The notes under the pieces were generated by a model. It saw only the letters and a program-made list of their open reading frames with translations, did not search any database and was not told where the DNA came from. Shown piece by piece: positions 1 through 7,220 of a stretch of DNA of 19,054 nucleotides (positions are counted from its first letter, which is position 1; the number at the start of each line of letters is the position of its first letter). The DNA comes from CAYSWK01 sp964434735 (GTDB taxonomy: Archaea; Micrarchaeota; Micrarchaeia; Anstonellales; Bilamarchaeaceae): assembly GCA_964434735.1 (NCBI GenBank), contig CAYSWK010000020.1:1-19054 (forward strand), written 5' to 3'. Position numbers and translations under genes: made by a program.

Positions 1-304
1 AAACTGCAACCGAGGAGTTATAACTGATTGTTTGGGTTCCGTATGTTGCGTTTATTGCAGTGATGTTTACGTTTGTACCTGCTGTGTTTCTAAACTGCAT
101 AGTGAAATCCCCTGCAGGTGTAAGTCTCCATCCTGTTGCGCCCATTTGTGTAAATCCAGATGCACGATTTCCTGTGAAGCTTCCGATGTCAAAGATTCCA
201 AGTGCAAAGAGTGCCCCTATAACTAAGACTATCAAAAGAAGTGCCCAACCGTATGTCATAAGAAAATCAAGCCCCGCTTGTCCTGTTTTCATTTTTTGTT
301 TCAT
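1..304 (-). CDS. Archaeal type IV pilin-like protein, class III signal peptide (partial, 3' end outside window)
   Basis: The reading frame is open on the minus strand from an ATG at 304 to the window edge (101 codons seen). The N-terminus reads MKQKMKTGQAGLDFLMTYGW and continues into a hydrophobic stretch to about residue 38. This is the class III signal peptide layout: basic head, Gly, cleavage before Gln-Ala-Gly-Leu-Asp, then the pilin core helix. A prepilin peptidase would cut after Gly8, and the mature protein would be extruded as a surface filament subunit or pseudopilin. The usual Glu at +5 is Asp here. After the helix comes a Gly/Thr/Asn-rich head with possible N-glycosylation sequons. 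An AGGTG Shine-Dalgarno at 310-314, five bases upstream, fixes the ATG at 304. It lies eight bases downstream of the membrane protein gene and is probably cotranscribed with it. Confidence 0.85.
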   Translation of the reverse strand, partial: MKQKMKTGQAGLDFLMTYGWALLLIVLVIGALFALGIFDIGSFTGNRASGFTQMGATGWRLTPAGDFTMQFRNTAGTNVNITAINATYGTQTISYNSSVAV

Positions 305-312
305 TTTTTCAC

Positions 313-687
313 CTATTTTTTAATTGAACCTTTCAATTCTCTTGCAATGTACTCTCGTCCCAATATAAGGCCTACAAAAGCTGCTCCGAAGAGAGCGTAG
401 GTTATGTTGGGTACGTGCATTACAAGATTGAGTATGAAGAGTGCGCATCCTATCAGTACCATTGCAAAAAACGAGTATGCAGAAGCGATTGCCAGGTGCA
501 TTCTCATTTTTTCATTTCCAATATAAAATGCAGTCGCCCTACTGAAGTAAAATGACGCAGTTGCAAGTATAATGAGTGCCACTGTGCTCATTTTCATGAT
601 TTCCTGATCACTATACATTCCAATGAACAGGAATACAGCTGAAATTACAAGTAGGGCACGTATGACTTGGAAATTCTCGATTTTCAT
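313..687 (-). CDS. Small four-helix membrane protein, unknown function
   Basis: I do not recognise this 124-residue protein. It has four hydrophobic segments (about residues 10-27, 35-52, 66-91 and 95-113) with short polar loops and a basic C-terminus (ELKGSIKK). No catalytic or metal-binding motif is visible. It is the first gene of an apparent two-gene unit with the pilin, whose ATG follows its stop by eight bases; a role in pilus assembly or anchoring is possible from context only. The start is supported by a TATA-like box at 710-717, centred about 26 bases upstream of the ATG, so the transcript is probably leaderless. Confidence 0.7.
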   Translation of the reverse strand: MKIENFQVIRALLVISAVFLFIGMYSDQEIMKMSTVALIILATASFYFSRATAFYIGNEKMRMHLAIASAYSFFAMVLIGCALFILNLVMHVPNITYALFGAAFVGLILGREYIARELKGSIKK

Positions 688-709
688 CGAAATGAGCTCT
701 TTCTTTAAA

Positions 710-717
710 TTTAAATA
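710..717 (-). promoter_or_regulatory. TATA-like box for the membrane protein-pilin unit
   Basis: On the minus strand this reads TATTTAAA, centred about 26 bases from the ATG at 687. The spacing matches an archaeal TATA box driving a leaderless mRNA. Confidence 0.5.
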
Positions 718-751
718 CCTTCTTGCAATTTTGGTTGTGTGTCATTTTGGT

Positions 752-1975
752 TCATTTAGGGGACTGATTTTTTTCTTTTTTTCCGTTTGATAGGTCATTC
801 AAGCGTTCTTTTTTTAGATGCGTTATGGCCAATTTCATCGAAACAAGAATCCGGTTAATTGAGTTTATGAGTTGGTTTATTTCAATGATATTGCTTTCTT
901 CGATGGTAACATTGAAATTGCCCTTGCTTATTTTTTCAATACTGGTGCATATGTTCTGAATCGGTTTTATGAAAAAACTTGTTAACACGAGTCCAATTGC
1001 AAAAGAGATTATTATGCTTATCATAAATGAAAACGGAACCGATATGGAAAAAAGGCCCGATCCAAAGCCGATAAACCAGGAGATCGTTCCTTGAACAAGA
1101 AAAGATACGAGTAAGAATAGAGCGATTGTTCTTGATGTTGAAAAAATATCAATGACAATGCAGATCAGTGCAAAGAGCACAAGTATCAAAGGCAAGATGA
1201 ATCTATACAGCATAATTTGTTGGAGTTCGGTTTGGGTTTTTTGTGCCTGTAGTGCTACGCTGTCTTTTGTGAACGTGTTAATATACTTGTTACGTGGAAA
1301 TGCCTTTTCACCTGTTGCAGTAGAATAAAAGTCAGATTGGGCTTTATCTGAAAATACGACAAATTTACCGGTTATTGGTTCAAACCAAACATCTATTGTA
1401 ATAGTATTTTTGACGCGATATACTTCTGGTACGAGGTCAAGACTTTGGTATCCTTCAGTTAGGTCAGATAAGATCGTTCCTTGGTAGTGGTACGTCTCAA
1501 GGCCGTTTATAGTTTCATTTCTCACAAACGTTAAGTTTACAGGTTCATTAATTCCTATAAATAAAAAGGGGATCTCTTCCCGTGCCCTGAGTTTATTTTC
1601 AGGTGCAAAGAACCACGCCTGTTGGGTGGTTTTATTTGAATTGAGGATATGCTCTCCTGTTTTTACATTTACCAGATATATTTCTTTTGAGCTGAAGACT
1701 AGTTCTCCTTGTATTGTTCGTACTTCGAATAATCCTTGTATTGTTGCTACATCTGCGTTTTGTTCAATTAGGCGATATTCAAGATTGCTTTTCGATATGC
1801 TTTCACCACCAAAGTCTTTTTTTTCTAGGTCATAAAAATTATCAATTGATTGAAGATCAGCCGTAAACACAAATTGGGGTGGAATTTTTGTTTGAACTGG
1901 AAAAATACCGGTGTAAAATATTACTGCAAGTATGATAAGAAGAATTCCTACAATTGCATATTTTCTGTTTTTCAT
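752..1975 (-). CDS. DUF3068-like ectodomain protein with C-terminal membrane domain and HAMP, no kinase
   Basis: This 407-residue protein has an N-terminal transmembrane anchor (about 7-24) and a large predicted extracellular domain (25-253). Three hydrophobic segments follow (about 254-277, 283-303, 308-336), then a cytoplasmic HAMP-like helix pair (337-390; KPI at the start, a central Glu in IIEINQL) and a short basic tail. The ectodomain motif VWFEPITGKFVVF (196-208) resembles the W-x-P-x-TG signature of DUF3068, the PorA-like fold family; I am moderately sure of that assignment. HAMP domains normally relay signals to kinases or chemoreceptor tails, but none follows, so output could go through protein contact. 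Its ATG lies six bases after the stop of the membrane-bound winged-helix gene, so the two are cotranscribed and may form one sensing unit (inference). Confidence 0.65.
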   Translation of the reverse strand: MKNRKYAIVGILLIILAVIFYTGIFPVQTKIPPQFVFTADLQSIDNFYDLEKKDFGGESISKSNLEYRLIEQNADVATIQGLFEVRTIQGELVFSSKEIYLVNVKTGEHILNSNKTTQQAWFFAPENKLRAREEIPFLFIGINEPVNLTFVRNETINGLETYHYQGTILSDLTEGYQSLDLVPEVYRVKNTITIDVWFEPITGKFVVFSDKAQSDFYSTATGEKAFPRNKYINTFTKDSVALQAQKTQTELQQIMLYRFILPLILVLFALICIVIDIFSTSRTIALFLLVSFLVQGTISWFIGFGSGLFSISVPFSFMISIIISFAIGLVLTSFFIKPIQNICTSIEKISKGNFNVTIEESNIIEINQLINSINRILVSMKLAITHLKKERLNDLSNGKKEKNQSPK

Positions 1976-1981
1976 TCATCG

Positions 1982-2476
1982 TCACCCTGTTGTAAGTTCT
2001 TTTGCAAGTCGTACCATGTTTACTTTTCCATGCGCATGCACGGTAATTATCCCCTTTTCCTCAAGCCGTTTGACCATACGGTGTGCTTTGAGCCGGGACA
2101 TGCCCGGAAGTCGCGCGATTTCGCTTTGGGTTGTCATTCCCTCTTTTTCTTGGAGAAGTTCAATAATTTCCCGTTCTTTTGGTTCAAGGAATCTCATGAT
2201 AAGTTCGGTGCTTGATTTTACCTTTTGTTCCTGTTTTTGTAAGCTCTGGTTGGAGAGGTGGTACATGGTAAGGCCCGATAAAACCCCAACGATCCCCATA
2301 ACTACCATGAATTCGATGTGGTATTTGAGGAACGGTTCCAAAAACCAGGGAACGGTTTGGCCTTCAGAGTAGAGGTAAAATACGAGGACAAGTGCCGTTA
2401 CGAGGAATACGAATCCCGAAATGAGAAGCATTGCAAGCACAAGTTTTTTGCGCGTACTGAGAACGGTATCAAGCAT
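1982..2476 (-). CDS. Membrane-anchored winged helix-turn-helix regulator
   Basis: This 164-residue protein has two predicted transmembrane helices (about 12-36 and 54-74), a charged linker, and a winged helix-turn-helix domain at about 98-160. The domain shows the MarR/IclR-like pattern: EREIIELLQEK (helix 1), SEIARLPGMSRLKAHRMVKRLEEKG (helix-turn-helix), then the wing IITVHAHGKVNMVRL. The family is a transcription factor that stays in the membrane. It has no Cys; Met57, Met60, Met71, His53 and His73 lie in or beside the second helix. It is divergent from the copper operon, and the 115-base gap between them is filled with repeated GTTTCA sites, so it is the natural candidate to bind them and to control itself (inference). 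The ATG at 2476 directly follows the operator array. Confidence 0.8.
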   Translation of the reverse strand: MLDTVLSTRKKLVLAMLLISGFVFLVTALVLVFYLYSEGQTVPWFLEPFLKYHIEFMVVMGIVGVLSGLTMYHLSNQSLQKQEQKVKSSTELIMRFLEPKEREIIELLQEKEGMTTQSEIARLPGMSRLKAHRMVKRLEEKGIITVHAHGKVNMVRLAKELTTG

Positions 2477-2560
2477 TGTTTCAATCCCATGAAACTTTGT
2501 TTCAATAAGAAAAATGATTGTTTCAGCTATTTATATGTATTGTTTCATGCAAATGAAACA
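2477..2560. promoter_or_regulatory. Divergent operator-promoter with phased GTTTCA repeats
   Basis: Six half-sites are visible: GTTTCA at 2478, 2499, 2520 and 2542, and TGAAAC at 2490 and 2554. The four direct copies start 21, 21 and 22 bases apart, two DNA turns each. The outer two form identical palindromes, GTTTCA-N6-TGAAAC (2478-2495 and 2542-2559); the second extends to a perfect 8-base inverted repeat, TGTTTCAT-N4-ATGAAACA (2541-2560). A TATA element at 2528-2537 reads TATAAATA on the minus strand and TTTATATG on the plus strand. It would place start sites near 2505 (minus) and 2559 (plus), both inside or beside the sites. The layout suggests a repressor acting on both directions. Confidence 0.8.
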
Positions 2561-2591
2561 TATCAAGAACCTTGAAAACGAGGCAAACGAT

Positions 2592-3071
2592 ATGTCAGAA
2601 AACATTTCAATAAACAAAACGACGCTCCTGCTCGTTGCGGGATTATTGGCAGTTGTGCTTGGGTTGTTTTTCCTTTTTGGAAATGCGCCTTTAAGCGTCA
2701 CAAATGGTTTACTGGCAACCGAAAACCCAGTGCAGGGCACCGGGAACGGGCAACAAGCCCAAACGGGAAACGTAAACCCTGAAACGAACAGCGGTTCAGG
2801 TGTGCAGGAAGTTTCCATACGTGCCTTAAGTTCAGGTTTGTACGATAAGCAGGAAGTTACGGTAAAAAAAGGAATTCCTGTAAAGCTTACGTTTAGTGCG
2901 GATCCGTATTCCGGATGCGGCCGTATGTTTGTTATGCGGCAATTCGGTGTTCAGCTTCTTTCACGAAACGGGGAAGCGCAAAGCGCAACGTTTACGCCAA
3001 CCGAGGAAGGCATATACGAATACTCCTGCTCAATGAGGATGTTTGTAGGAAGAATGAGAGTGGTGAGCTGA
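2592..3071 (+). CDS. Membrane-anchored cupredoxin-like copper-binding protein
   Basis: This 159-residue protein has an N-terminal transmembrane anchor (about 11-30), a Gly/Asn/Gln-rich linker (40-70) and a single cupredoxin-like domain (about 73-158). The domain shows the Cys form of the metal site: SGCG (Cys109) and YSCSM (Cys146), with Met148/Met150/Met155 near, in the positions where plastocyanin uses His and Cys. This variant is typical of copper/silver handling proteins rather than electron carriers. It would face outside the cell. The ATG at 2592 is preferred over in-frame ATGs at 2514, 2535, 2547 and 2553: those lie upstream of or within the TATA box and operator, while a GAGG at 2580-2583 sits eight bases before 2592. 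It is the first gene of the copper operon; its stop overlaps the next ATG (TGATG). Confidence 0.8.
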   Translation: MSENISINKTTLLLVAGLLAVVLGLFFLFGNAPLSVTNGLLATENPVQGTGNGQQAQTGNVNPETNSGSGVQEVSIRALSSGLYDKQEVTVKKGIPVKLTFSADPYSGCGRMFVMRQFGVQLLSRNGEAQSATFTPTEEGIYEYSCSMRMFVGRMRVVS

Positions 3072-3274
3072 TGGAAAAAATATTCAATGTAAAAGGGATG
3101 CATTGCGCATCTTGCGAAGTACTTTTATCGGATGTTATTGGCGAGATACAAGGAGTTGAACAAGTTAGTGTAAGTTATAAACAAGGGATCGTCAGCGTCC
3201 ATTATACGGATTTATCCGTTCTTGATGCCGTAAAGAAAGCGATTGAAAAGGAAGGTTACCAGGTGTTGTCATGA
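3071..3274 (+). CDS. copZ: CopZ-like copper chaperone (single HMA domain)
   Basis: This 67-residue protein is a single heavy-metal-associated domain with the metal loop GMHCASC (Cys12, Cys15) and the rest of the ferredoxin-like fold, ending EKEGYQVLS. The family binds Cu+ in the cytosol and passes it to the N-terminal domain of CopA. The ATG overlaps the cupredoxin stop by one base, and its own stop overlaps the next start as ATGA, so translation is coupled. An upstream in-frame start at 2915 would run inside the cupredoxin gene and is rejected. Confidence 0.9.
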   Translation: MEKIFNVKGMHCASCEVLLSDVIGEIQGVEQVSVSYKQGIVSVHYTDLSVLDAVKKAIEKEGYQVLS

Positions 3275-4182
3275 ATCAAATAACGTTGTATCTTAATGGA
3301 ATGACTTGCGTTTCCTGCGAAAAATTGGTCAAGCGTGCCGGTGAAAAAGTAGGGGCGTCAATTGTGTCAGTTGATTCTAAAAACGGGTGCGTAGTAGCGG
3401 ATTGCCCCCAAGAAAAGGTTCCTTTGCTTAAGCAAGCTCTTTTGGAAAAAGGATTTTCAGAAAAAGGGGCACCGCCCGTTCTTCGCGGAGGGTTGAACGG
3501 GTTTATTAGTTTTGTTATCGATGTTGTCGCTTCAAAAAAAGGTGCGGAATACGAATCAAAACTTTTGAATTTCGCTCTTGGAAGTGGAATTATCCTTTTT
3601 GCACTTGCAGGGTTGCTTCTTTACTTTAATGTTATTCCTTCGCTGTATATGCCTTTCGTATTTCTTGCTGTTTTAGGTTCGGTTGCACTTGCGTATTCCT
3701 ATGCGCATGCAATGGCCTATCGTGAAAATATGTCCTGCATGAACGGCATGATGACAGGTATGACGTTAGGTATGATCGGTGGATTCCTTTCAGGTCTTTT
3801 GATCGGCGCAACCAATGGGATGTTCATCGGTTCGGTTGCAGGTATTGTTGTTGGAGTCGTTTTAGGTTTGGGAAGCGGAAGGCTATGCGGAGTAATGGGC
3901 GCCATGGAAGGCATTATGGGCGGATTCATGTCTGGCATGATGGGTGCTATGACCTCAGTTATGCTGCTTAATGATAACCTCATGGCGTTTTTGTATATTT
4001 CATTTGGAATAAGCCTTTGCATCCTTGCGTTCCTTAGTTATATGTTTTACAAGGAGGCGACAGAAACAGTTCAGGCACATCACATCTCCTTTAGCCAATT
4101 TTTGTTTTTGGGAATATATCTCTCCTTATTTCTTGTTGCGGTGATGCTGTACGCCCCTCAGGGCCCACTTACCGTATTTTAG
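3271..4182 (+). CDS. HMA-domain protein fused to a Met/Gly-rich membrane domain
   Basis: This 303-residue protein begins with a divergent HMA domain (about 1-65; GMTCVSC, Cys13 and Cys16), then a linker and a membrane domain from about residue 97. Helices at about 97-118 and 123-148 are followed by a stretch (about 154-236) very rich in Met and Gly, with a Met-Ser-Cys-Met-Asn-Gly-Met-Met start and repeats of GMFIG, GxMGAMEG and GMMGAM type. Two more hydrophobic segments close the protein (about 239-262, 276-297). The stacked Met and Cys in membrane helices suggest Cu+ movement through or along the membrane; HMA plus Met-rich helices fits a copper importer, exporter or membrane chaperone (inference). 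I cannot name the family. It sits between copZ and copA, overlapping copZ as ATGA. Confidence 0.75.
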   Translation: MNQITLYLNGMTCVSCEKLVKRAGEKVGASIVSVDSKNGCVVADCPQEKVPLLKQALLEKGFSEKGAPPVLRGGLNGFISFVIDVVASKKGAEYESKLLNFALGSGIILFALAGLLLYFNVIPSLYMPFVFLAVLGSVALAYSYAHAMAYRENMSCMNGMMTGMTLGMIGGFLSGLLIGATNGMFIGSVAGIVVGVVLGLGSGRLCGVMGAMEGIMGGFMSGMMGAMTSVMLLNDNLMAFLYISFGISLCILAFLSYMFYKEATETVQAHHISFSQFLFLGIYLSLFLVAVMLYAPQGPLTVF

Positions 4183-4191
4183 GTGCATTTT

Positions 4192-6447
4192 ATGAAACAA
4201 ACACTGCTCATCAAGGGAATGCATTGCGCTTCCTGTGCCACTACTATTGAAAGGCGTTTAAAAAAGCTGCAAGGTATGCAAAATGCCTCAGTTAATTACG
4301 CAACTAATAAGGCAACGGTTGAGTATGACCAAACTCAGGTGGGGGTTCCCCAGTTTAAGGAAACTGTTGAAAAATTGGGTTATTCCATTGAAAATGTTGA
4401 AGGCGAATTAGATTCAGCTTCGTCAAACGTGCTGCCGTCCGATAGCGTACCTATTGATGCGGAAAAGAACATGCGTGATAAGGAAATGCAAGAATTAAAG
4501 GAACGCTTGAAATGGTCTGCGTTGCTTACGGTTCCCGTAGTCATTCTTGCGCTTCCAGAAATGCTTAAGGGAATTGTTTCAATCGAGTATCCTGAAAGCA
4601 TCATGAAGCATATGGAGATCATACAGCTTTTTCTTTCAACCCCCGTGCTTTACCTCAATAGGGACTTTTTTGATAGAGGGATTCGCGGGCTTTTGAATAG
4701 GTCGCCTGGAATGGATACGCTTGTCGCACTAGGTGTAGGCACGGCATATCTTTACAGTTTAGTGGTTAGTTTTGAACTTCTTGAAGGAATGGTGTATTTT
4801 GAGACGGCTGCGCTTTTGCTTACCTTTATCGTACTTGGAAAATATCTTGAGGCCTTGGCAAAGGGGAAAACGTCTGAAGCGATCAAGCGCCTTATGGGGC
4901 TGCAGCCTAAGACCGCACTCGTAGTGCGAGACGGCAAAGAGGTTGAAATCCCCATCAAGAATGTTGTTGTTGGAGACGTTATTATTGTAAAACCAGGGAA
5001 TAAAATTCCGGTTGATGGCGTTCTTGTTGAAGGCCAAAGCAGCGTTGACGAAAGTATGATTACAGGCGAAAGCGTTCCCGTGTATAAACGTGAAGGCGAT
5101 TCAGTTATCGGCGCCACCATAAATAAGACAGGCTCCTTCCAATTCAGGGCAACAAAAGTCGGGAGCAATACCATGCTTGCTCAAATCATTAAGTTGGTTG
5201 AGGATGCGCAAGGAAGTAAGGCACCTATCCAAAAGCTTGCCGATTTGGTTGCAGGCTACTTTGTGCAGGGTGTGATAGCACTTGCGATTCTTGCATTCGG
5301 TTACTGGTATTTCATTGCCGGGGAAACGTTGTTGTTTTCCATTTCAATTCTTGTTGCCACCTTGATTATTGCATGTCCGTGTGCTATGGGTTTGGCCACA
5401 CCAACTGCAGTAATGGTTGGTACGGGGAAAGGTGCCGAGAACGGCGTTCTTATAAAAAATGCCGAAGGCCTTGAAATGCTTCATCAGGTAAAAACCATCC
5501 TTTTTGATAAGACGGGGACAATCACGAAGGGTGAGGCAGTCGTAACGGATATTGTCAGTTTCAGCATGGAGGAAAAGGATTTCCTGAAAGTCGCAGCATC
5601 TGCCGAAAAGCCTTCTGAGCACCATCTTGCGCAAGCTGTAGTACTCAAAGCAAAAGAAGCCGGCGTGCGTTTAAGCAAACCTCATTCATTCAATGCCATT
5701 CCTGGGCATGGAGTTTCTGCCGTTTTTGGGAAAAGTACAGTGCTTGTTGGCAACCTTGCCCTTATGGCGGAAAAGAAAATCCGTGTTGGCAATGATATTG
5801 TTTCAAGGATGCAACAGCTTGAAAGTGAAGGTAAAACAACAGTAATTGTTGCGGCAGACCATCATTTACTTGGGATTATTGCAATTGCCGATACGATAAA
5901 AGACCATTCAAAACATGCAATCGAGAGTCTGCATAGAAAGGGCTATCGAACCGTTATGATAACGGGAGACAATGAACGTACGGCAAAAGCAATTGCAAAA
6001 CAGGCAGGAATAGATGAGGTTCGTGCACATGTTTTGCCGCATGAAAAGGCAAATTATGTGAAGGAGTTCCAAAAACATGGCAAGGTTGCGTTTGTCGGTG
6101 ATGGGATCAATGATGCCCCTGCACTTGCGCAAAGTGATGTCGGTGTTGCAATTGGTGCAGGAACCGATGTTGCAATTGAAAGCGGAAGTGTTGTCCTGGT
6201 GAAAAGCGATCTGCGTGATTTGGTGACTGCAATTGATTTGAGTCGATACACGCTTAGCAAAATCAAGCAGAACTTATTTTGGGCATTTGCGTACAATGCA
6301 ATCGGCATTCCCATTGCAATGGGCATACTTTATCCGTTTAACGGGTTCTTGTTGAATCCGGTTGTTGCGGGTGCTGCCATGGCATTGAGTTCGGTGAGCG
6401 TTGTTGCCAATACACTGCTCATGAGGGGATTCAAACCATCGCATTAA
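4192..6447 (+). CDS. copA: Copper-exporting P1B-type ATPase CopA
   Basis: This 751-residue protein is a Cu+-translocating P-type ATPase that exports cytosolic copper using ATP. In order it has one N-terminal HMA domain (GMHCASC, Cys12/Cys15), eight transmembrane helices, the actuator loop MITGES (about 289-294), the ion-site ACPCAMGLATP (CPC about 395-397), the phosphorylation motif DKTGT (about 439), and the hinge GDGINDAPAL. The C-terminal helices carry NLFWAFAYN and MALSS, the P1B-1 signature for Cu+/Ag+. The nucleotide-domain motif, normally SEHPL, reads SEHHL. The ATG at 4192 is chosen over a GTG at 4183 because AGGTG at 4181-4185 sits six bases before it. It is the last gene of the copper operon and its end overlaps the convergent gene by 17 bases. 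Confidence 0.95.
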   Translation: MKQTLLIKGMHCASCATTIERRLKKLQGMQNASVNYATNKATVEYDQTQVGVPQFKETVEKLGYSIENVEGELDSASSNVLPSDSVPIDAEKNMRDKEMQELKERLKWSALLTVPVVILALPEMLKGIVSIEYPESIMKHMEIIQLFLSTPVLYLNRDFFDRGIRGLLNRSPGMDTLVALGVGTAYLYSLVVSFELLEGMVYFETAALLLTFIVLGKYLEALAKGKTSEAIKRLMGLQPKTALVVRDGKEVEIPIKNVVVGDVIIVKPGNKIPVDGVLVEGQSSVDESMITGESVPVYKREGDSVIGATINKTGSFQFRATKVGSNTMLAQIIKLVEDAQGSKAPIQKLADLVAGYFVQGVIALAILAFGYWYFIAGETLLFSISILVATLIIACPCAMGLATPTAVMVGTGKGAENGVLIKNAEGLEMLHQVKTILFDKTGTITKGEAVVTDIVSFSMEEKDFLKVAASAEKPSEHHLAQAVVLKAKEAGVRLSKPHSFNAIPGHGVSAVFGKSTVLVGNLALMAEKKIRVGNDIVSRMQQLESEGKTTVIVAADHHLLGIIAIADTIKDHSKHAIESLHRKGYRTVMITGDNERTAKAIAKQAGIDEVRAHVLPHEKANYVKEFQKHGKVAFVGDGINDAPALAQSDVGVAIGAGTDVAIESGSVVLVKSDLRDLVTAIDLSRYTLSKIKQNLFWAFAYNAIGIPIAMGILYPFNGFLLNPVVAGAAMALSSVSVVANTLLMRGFKPSH

Positions 6448-7144
6448 ACTCATTCACTACTGAAATCGTTCGTTGCGTATAATTTTCAAGATTTCTTGAC
6501 TGGCGTTCGGTTATTTTTTCAATCGCAGCCCCCCAGTGGGTTGAAACGACGTCACCGCGCTCTGCGTCCTTGACGAATCCAGGACGTATCCTTTTTCCGG
6601 TTTTTCCAAGGAAATACTGTTTGTTCTTGTAAAGGAGCGCACGGTAATCCAATTTCAAGAAATCCTCACTTGCATACTGGACAGTTCCATATCCGATCCT
6701 GCACAAATCAAATGAGTTATGCGTACGCGGCACTTTTTCAGAAACAAATTGAATGTACATTGCGTGGAAACTATGGTGGGCAAGTGATTTTTCAGGCAGG
6801 TTCTCTGCCAGGTGGCGCGCACGGTCTTTCTTCAATCCTGCGCGTACTAAATCCTCCTTTATGAATTGCGCTAATGCCTTATGAGGAACAGTTTCGAGAA
6901 GTTGGTTTCCAAGCCAGAACGCCTCAACCACTTCGTAGTCAAACGGTTCTTTTTTTGCATGCTCTGCAATAAGGCGAAGGTAGGAAGTTGGAACCATGAA
7001 CTTTTCAAGTTCTTTTTTCAAGTCCCACTGGTCAATTTTCTTTTCAAGGTACAATTCAAAAATGGCAGGAAAGCTTCGTGTCCCGCAGTGCCCAAGGCGG
7101 CAGGGAGGGTATGAATACCTAGCAGAAAATTCAACGCCGTTCAC
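6431..7144 (-). CDS. DUF6390-like protein, possible hydrogenase-associated factor
   Basis: This 237-residue soluble protein has an N-terminal motif SARYSYPPCRLGHCGTRSF (Cys15, His19, Cys20) and a helical body. I believe it belongs to the DUF6390 family, from the R-x-x-YPP-x-x-LGxCG signature; this is from memory and moderately sure. Later conserved-looking stretches are HHSFHAMYIQF, NSFDLCRIGYG and STHWGAAIEKI. The function is unknown; it lies about 2 kb from the NiFe-hydrogenase genes and might be an accessory factor (inference). The start is a GTG at 7144: no in-frame ATG exists before the upstream stop, and a TATA-like box at 7166-7172 lies 25 bases away, so the mRNA is probably leaderless with GTG. 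Its 3' end overlaps copA tail to tail. Confidence 0.7.
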   Translation of the reverse strand: MNGVEFSARYSYPPCRLGHCGTRSFPAIFELYLEKKIDQWDLKKELEKFMVPTSYLRLIAEHAKKEPFDYEVVEAFWLGNQLLETVPHKALAQFIKEDLVRAGLKKDRARHLAENLPEKSLAHHSFHAMYIQFVSEKVPRTHNSFDLCRIGYGTVQYASEDFLKLDYRALLYKNKQYFLGKTGKRIRPGFVKDAERGDVVSTHWGAAIEKITERQSRNLENYTQRTISVVNEFNAMV

Positions 7145-7165
7145 AAATATTTCAGGCAGATGTCG

Positions 7166-7172
7166 TATTTAA
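7166..7172 (-). promoter_or_regulatory. TATA-like box for the GTG-start gene
   Basis: The minus strand reads TTAAATA within ATTAAATACG, centred 25 bases from the GTG at 7144. Confidence 0.5.
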
Positions 7173-7192
7173 TGCTGTGCAGGCCAGCATCA

Positions 7193-7200
7193 TTTTTAAA
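7193..7200 (+). promoter_or_regulatory. TATA-like box for the PfkB-family kinase
   Basis: The plus strand reads TTTTTAAA, centred about 25 bases before the ATG at 7221, again suggesting a leaderless mRNA. Confidence 0.5.
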
Positions 7201-7220
7201 CCCCTTTTTGTGAGTCCCTT

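Noticed and set aside
60..323. Plus-strand frames of 64 and 87 codons at the left edge
   Set aside because: They are antisense to the pilin frame, which has a clear signal peptide and ribosome site.
2514..2591. N-terminal extension of the cupredoxin protein from ATG 2514
   Set aside because: It would start upstream of the TATA box and run through the operator; the anchor begins only after ATG 2592.
4752..5174. 140-codon minus-strand frame inside copA
   Set aside because: It is a shadow of copA; low-complexity Ser/Thr/Pro translation and no promoter.
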